Positions 61,809 through 64,000 of a stretch of DNA of 64,000 bases are shown piece after piece; within the stretch, counting starts at the first letter, position 1, and every line of letters starts with the position of its first letter. The notes beneath the pieces were generated by a model. It did not search any database. It saw nothing but the letters and a program-made list of their open reading frames with translations, and was not told where the DNA came from. Location of the stretch: NCBI GenBank assembly GCA_037389465.1, contig JAZARR010000179.1, positions 1,384,501 through 1,448,500 of the forward strand. The letters are read 5' to 3'. This stretch comes from Baylisascaris procyonis (taxonomy: Eukaryota > Nematoda > Chromadorea > Rhabditida > Ascarididae). The position numbers and the translations under genes are program-made.

Positions 61809-63298
61809 GCCACTTTTAGCTGTTGATTGCGATGGCAGTTCCCATTTCAGTGGATCCGTTTAGCATTTTTTTTTCAAAGAGAGATATGTGGAAAATTCCA
61901 CCATTCTCGTGAGATGTGTGATCCTATAGAACAGGTGAAGGTTGACATTTGTGTGGTATTATTTGCACTTCAGATATTATCATTCATAAAAAAAAAAGAC
62001 ATCAATATTGTTTGGATATAGAGCTGCAATATGAACCATCTAAAATCTCTCTCACTTTCACTGTATTGATGTGGAAACATCATCAAATCGTATCTCTAAT
62101 GTAGTTTCTATTGTCTCACACGAGAAGGTGATGTTCTATTTCGTTTTTCTTCATATTTTTTTTGCAACATTTATTCATCGAAATGTGATTAGATGAGATT
62201 TGCATATGAGATGAGATGAGCTATTTAAAGATTTGTAACGATACTACTGCAAAAGACAAATATTTTAAGGTTAGGATTATATGTTGAATGAAAGTTATAT
62301 AAAATTGATTTTCACTCAATTGGATTGAGATCGTATCCCTAAAGATTTTTGAATATTTCAGTGGTAATAAGATTATGTTGACATGGAGATAGAAGAGGGA
62401 GAGGGCTATAGATGGAGATCAGAGCAAACTTTGATTATATTTAAGTAAGTAGAATATGAGAGATGCGAAACGCTAGTAGAACGATTTCTAAATTAATTGT
62501 AGTAGTTTTTCATATGGAAGCATTTGATCTTATTCATATAGTTGCATAGCATTGATTTTTTTTAATGCAAATAACGAAATAAATATCTCAAAATTTATCT
62601 CAAATATCTCAAATATTTATGTAGTATTTATCTAATTATTATCTATATATCTAATTTATCTAATTATCTAATATCTAATATTTATCTCAAAATAAATAAC
62701 GATACGTTTGCAATAGAAAATTCTCAAGCGAATTGGTGAAATAGATGAGCGGTGATCGAAATGAAAGGAGACTCCGTTTCATGCATCATTTTTTTCGAAG
62801 ATGGAATTCTTTTTTTAGTGCACCTTCACACTAAGTGAGTTGTTGTGATCTACAAACGATCACCTCACTGAAATCGATCAATGCGCTATTTCGCTTATCT
62901 ATTAGTTAAATTATTCATATTTGTGATCGATTGACCAATGGTTTTATTTATTTTCTCGATCTAATATTTCCTATGAAGTTGCTTTTATTAGTGTTATATA
63001 AGTATTGCTTGATCGCTTAACTTGAGGAAGATTCTTATTGGGGGGTCTGTCTATGTCTGTTTTGTCTGAATCATAAATTCTATTTGAAAACACTTCGAAG
63101 ATGTACTTATTTAAAGGTATCATTTGGTATATTTATTGCATTTGTCGAATTGTTTATCGAACACTCTTATTTTCATTGTTTTAATTCGTAAAAATCTGAG
63201 GATTTCTTGTAGATGAATTAGATTTTATCTTTGCAATTTGAGGAATTGCGAATATTTTTTCCTGATTTCTCCTCTCATCAAGAGCATAGTTAAGCGGA

Positions 63299-63308
63299 GG
63301 GGGGGGGG
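63299..63308 (+). repeat. poly-G run (G10)
   Basis: Ten consecutive G on the plus strand, 3 kb after the last confident exon of the Pro/Gln-rich gene. Confidence 0.9.
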
Positions 63309-63656
63309 TTGACCAAAAAGGCTATAAGTCTACCTTTATTTTAATTGTAGGTATTAAAATAAAACCGAATTTCTAGGATACTATAAGTGGCTATTAGATT
63401 TGCTTTAAGATACTAGCATGTTTCATAAAATGAAATATACTAACTGAAGAGTATTCGTTATTTCGCTTCGGAGTAGATACTACCTGAAGAGTATTGGTTA
63501 TTTTGCTCCAGAGTAGTGGAAAATGTTTTTCCGTATAATTTTTTCAGCTTTTATCACCGATTTTTTCAATTTTCATCTTTTTCTGAATATTTTACTAGGC
63601 AATTTTTTTATAAATGGCCATTTATAAAAAATTTCTCAGTAATTTCACATTTCCAG

Positions 63657-63688
63657 CCTTGCAACAATCGTTAGCTAAAGCATATTAG
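63657..63688 (+). CDS. candidate terminal exon of the Pro/Gln-rich gene
   Basis: A strong acceptor (ATTTCCAG, ending at 63656) opens in the phase required by the 60266 donor. It encodes ALQQSLAKAY and then TAG. The codons look natural, but ten residues are little evidence, and no AATAAA follows before the window ends. Confidence 0.3.
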
Positions 63689-64000
63689 CTATCCATAACT
63701 CATGCATGCACAAAAAATGTTTTCTTGTCTCATATTTGCATTTTTTTTCGTTTTTATTGATCTTCATTACTGGGAGGGATCTCAAGGGTGAAATTCTAGG
63801 ACACTCTATGGTATTTTATGAGGGTAGCATGTGAGCACATTTTACGAGGCGGAAAAAAACGCTTTGCAATCGCTCTTTTTTTCTTCCGTTTTTCGTTCGC
63901 AACAGCTGCCCGTTGATCTTATTGACATTTGCTTTCTTATTTTCACTGCTCCTTCCTCGTTTTTTCTCTTATTTTATTTAGTTTGATTAGTTATAATTGA

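Noticed and set aside
1..64000. CRISPR arrays, phage, bacterial operons or defence-like gene clusters
   Set aside because: The sequence shows spliced eukaryotic genes. No regularly spaced repeats or prokaryotic gene organisation is present.

Overview
This is an AT-rich animal nuclear sequence, most likely from a nematode. The support is sequence-based. Exons are short and lie in large AT-rich introns. 3' splice sites are mostly TTTCAG or TTCCAG. Acceptor-like sites sit at or a few bases before start codons, as in spliced-leader trans-splicing. The cytidine deaminase and small heat shock protein resemble nematode members of their families. I cannot name the species. Nothing bacterial or viral is visible, and coding density is very low.

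Layout. Positions 1 to 31.8 kb hold no gene that I can recognise. There are microsatellites, decayed minisatellites, G-rich and purine tracts, two tRNA-like relics, an old LINE tail (about 22.3 kb), and a few orphan exon-like reading frames (6.7 kb plus strand; 15.9 and 21.9 kb minus strand). A two-exon small heat shock protein gene lies at 31.9-35.6 kb (+). A three-exon cytidine deaminase gene lies at 40.0-42.7 kb (+), with a LINE tail inserted at its first splice donor. A two-exon Mss4/RABIF-type Rab-binding protein gene lies at 46.1-47.5 kb (-). From about 52.0 kb (with a possible untranslated first exon ending at 49,399) to at least 60.3 kb (+) there is a gene of eight or more exons. It encodes a Pro/Gln/Ser/Met-rich low-complexity protein that resembles the N-terminal regions of chromatin or transcription coactivators. 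Its end is uncertain.

The recognised genes are unrelated housekeeping or stress functions (protein folding, pyrimidine salvage, Rab-linked exocytosis, probable transcription regulation). I see no gene cluster or defence-like system. The most interesting signals are: (1) a LINE 3' end whose 13-bp target-site duplication copied the splice donor of the deaminase gene; (2) two frame-preserving exons with weak acceptors in the Pro/Gln-rich gene, a possible alternative-splicing module; (3) a short array of seven AP-1-type heptamers; (4) several same-strand poly-G runs in the Pro/Gln-rich gene.
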